A stretch of 11,058 nucleotides of DNA from Burkholderiales bacterium (GTDB lineage: Bacteria; Pseudomonadota; Gammaproteobacteria; Burkholderiales; Burkholderiaceae_D). A program made the position numbers and the translations under genes. Every line of letters starts with the position of its first letter. Within the stretch, counting starts at the first letter, position 1. Shown here in pieces: positions 9,706 to 11,058 of the stretch. The stretch lies in assembly GCA_016197345.1 (NCBI GenBank), contig JACPVY010000166.1:1-11058 (forward strand), read 5' to 3'. Under the pieces are notes generated by a model. That model saw only the letters and a list, made by a program, of their open reading frames with translations, was not told the DNA's origin and did no database searches.

Positions 9706-10524
9706 TTATGCAGGCTGGCGCAAGGCGAGCACGTCTTGCATATCAAATTGGCCACTCGCTTTGTCGCGCAAGAAGCGCACTGCGCGTAGCGCGCCATGCG
9801 CATAGGTGACGCGGCTGGACGATTTGTGGCTGATTTCGATACGTTCGCCGATGCCAGCAAACAAGACGGTATGGTCACCGACGATATCGCCGCCACGGAT
9901 TGCCGAAAAACCTATCGTCGCCGGATCGCGCGGCCCGGTTACGCCTTCACGCGCATAGACTGCCATTTCGGCCAGATCACGCCCTAGCGCACTGGCAATC
10001 ACTTCGCCCATTTGCAAGGCCGTGCCAGAGGGCGCATCGACTTTATGGCGGTGGTGGGCTTCGATGATTTCGATGTCATAACCTTCGCCAAAGCTTTTCG
10101 CTGCCATTTCTAATAATTTCATTGTCACATTGACGCCAACGCTCATATTCGGCGCTAACACCAGTGCGCATTGATTGGCTGCTTGGGTGATGGCGGCTTT
10201 TTCAGCGGGGTCGAAACCCGTGGTGCCGATGATCATTTTGATGCCACGCGGGCTGCAATACGCTAAATGCTTGAGGGTGCCTGCGGGGCGGGTGAAATCG
10301 ATCAAAAATTCCGCCTCGGCCAAGGCTTGTTCGAATTGATCGGTAATCTTCACACCTGTGGTTTTACCCAAAAAAGCACCCGCATCTTCACCAAGCGCAG
10401 GCACGCCAGCAAGATCCAGTGCGCCAACGAGTTGGGTTTCGCCGTCGGCGAGAATGGCTTCGATCAACATTCGGCCCATGCGGCCACTCGCTCCTGCAAC
10501 AGCAATTTTCATAGCTAGACTCAT
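9706..10524 (-). CDS. dapB: 4-hydroxy-tetrahydrodipicolinate reductase
   Basis: DapB catalyses the NAD(P)H-dependent reduction of 4-hydroxy-tetrahydrodipicolinate in the lysine and diaminopimelate pathway, in the cytoplasm. The 272-residue frame opens with the nucleotide-binding loop [13 protein letters not shown] (7-19). It then has IDFTRP (75-80), GTTGF (100-104), the NMSVGVNV segment (126-133) and the catalytic and substrate-binding motif [13 protein letters not shown] (157-169), with the active-site His and Lys. The C-terminal domain keeps [11 protein letters not shown]. Length matches the family (about 265-273). The start is uncertain: the ATG at 10524 gives MSLAMKIAV and the ATG at 10512 gives MKIAV, which is the more usual N-terminus. 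Neither has a strong ribosome binding site; GAG stands 7 nt before the second. bamE lies 146 nt upstream and exbB follows. No convincing promoter was found in the gap before it. Confidence 0.97.
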   Translation of the reverse strand: MSLAMKIAVAGASGRMGRMLIEAILADGETQLVGALDLAGVPALGEDAGAFLGKTTGVKITDQFEQALAEAEFLIDFTRPAGTLKHLAYCSPRGIKMIIGTTGFDPAEKAAITQAANQCALVLAPNMSVGVNVTMKLLEMAAKSFGEGYDIEIIEAHHRHKVDAPSGTALQMGEVIASALGRDLAEMAVYAREGVTGPRDPATIGFSAIRGGDIVGDHTVLFAGIGERIEISHKSSSRVTYAHGALRAVRFLRDKASGQFDMQDVLALRQPA

Positions 10525-10622
10525 AGTAGTGGTTGGCTGTAAGGGGACGCTTGATAAATTCGCGCCCTTTGGCCAAGTGCTTCACATGACAAGGCAAGAC
10601 CTCGAACCCACGCCTAGCTTCA

Positions 10623-10646
10623 GCACGCAACAAGCGGCTTGCGTGC
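10623..10646. other. 8-bp hairpin in the bamE-dapB gap
   Basis: GCACGCAA (10623-10630) and TTGCGTGC (10639-10646) are perfect inverted arms with an 8-nt loop. The right arm also overlaps a shorter palindrome, GCTTGC-GT-GCAAGC (10637-10650), so two folds compete. It begins 25 nt after the bamE stop in the direction of transcription and has no T-run behind it, so termination would have to be factor-assisted, or the element only stabilises the bamE 3' end. Confidence 0.4.
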
Positions 10647-10670
10647 AAGCAAGGGCAGAATATGGTTAAA

Positions 10671-11058
10671 TCACTTCCCGCTTGGTGCCGGGCCTGCAAT
10701 TCGGCTCAAATATTCGTTTTCAGTTGGCAGATCGCCACTTTCTATACGATCAATTTTGCCATCTTTGAAATAGAGTGCGATGCGGCTGGTGGTAGTTTCG
10801 CCACTGCCTTTTTGCAGGCGGAATGGATAATCCCAGCGTTCGCCATGAAATACATCGTTTAGCAAAGGCGTACCAAGAATGAAACGCGCCTGATCCTTGG
10901 TCATCCCCGTTTTGACTTGTGCCATCATTTCTTGCGAGATGAAGTTACCTTGTTGGATCGTGATGCGATAGGGCGAGATAAACCAGAGTGCGCGTTGCGA
11001 TGCAGAAAGTTGGGTGGTTTTGGTACTGAGATCAGGATTGCCATCGACTTTTGCACTA
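10671..11058 (-). CDS. bamE: Outer membrane assembly factor BamE, 5' end outside window
   Basis: BamE (SmpA/OmlA) is a small outer-membrane lipoprotein of the BAM complex that helps fold beta-barrel proteins. The frame is open from the window edge to a TGA at 10673-10671, giving 128 visible residues. The diagnostic segment runs YRITIQQGNFISQEMMAQ, then KTGMTKDQARFILGTPLLND, then FHGERWDYPFR and a final strand LYFKDGKIDRIE. These match the SmpA/OmlA domain (PF04355) in order. The lipoprotein signal peptide and lipobox cysteine are not visible. A residue stretch rich in Ser and Thr precedes YRI, longer than in compact homologues. An internal ATG pair at 10928/10925 is not the true start, since it would remove the first conserved strand. 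dapB follows on the same strand, an arrangement common in Burkholderiales. Confidence 0.95.
   Translation of the reverse strand, partial: SAKVDGNPDLSTKTTQLSASQRALWFISPYRITIQQGNFISQEMMAQVKTGMTKDQARFILGTPLLNDVFHGERWDYPFRLQKGSGETTTSRIALYFKDGKIDRIESGDLPTENEYLSRIAGPAPSGK

Overview
The window looks like chromosomal DNA of a betaproteobacterium in the Burkholderiales, probably an Oxalobacteraceae relative (Undibacterium or Herminiimonas type). This placement is inferred from gene content, protein similarity as I recognise it, and moderate GC; no search was run. Every gene I can support lies on the minus strand, so transcription runs from high to low coordinates.

Layout in transcription order: the 3' part of bamE (outer-membrane assembly lipoprotein, 5' end outside the window), dapB (dihydrodipicolinate reductase), exbB and exbD (inner-membrane proton-driven motor), a barstar-family gene, a three-gene signalling operon, and leuS (leucyl-tRNA synthetase, 3' end outside the window). 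From general knowledge of Burkholderiales genomes, bamE, dapB, exbB, exbD and leuS often sit together. The barstar gene and the signalling operon (about 7997-8323 and 2591-7774) therefore look like accessory material between exbD and leuS.

The signalling operon has three parts. The first is a periplasmic family-3 solute-binding protein that is now broken. The second is a large membrane hybrid histidine kinase (two TM segments, HAMP, HisKA, HATPase, two receivers and an Hpt). The third is a REC-PAS-GGDEF response regulator. The kinase stop and regulator start overlap as ATGA, so the two are probably co-translated. The inferred path is a periplasmic signal, a multistep His-Asp-His-Asp phosphorelay, and control of cyclic-di-GMP synthesis. 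The GGDEF domain has intact catalytic and product-inhibition motifs.

The most notable anomaly is in the solute-binding gene. Two good fragments of one protein lie in different frames, joined at a CGTCGT-type repeat, and roughly a lobe's worth of sequence appears to be missing. This is the expected result of a short-homology deletion that also shifted frame, so the kinase may have lost its ligand-binding partner. Other oddities are an Asn-rich tail on ExbD encoded by an 18-bp tandem repeat, a barstar gene with no ribonuclease in view, a perfect 9-bp hairpin between dapB and exbB, and a compound terminator directly abutting a leuS promoter with a consensus -10. No tRNA, rRNA, CRISPR array or insertion sequence was seen, and no stretch over 300 bases lacks a gene. 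I did not find a clearly new type of system.
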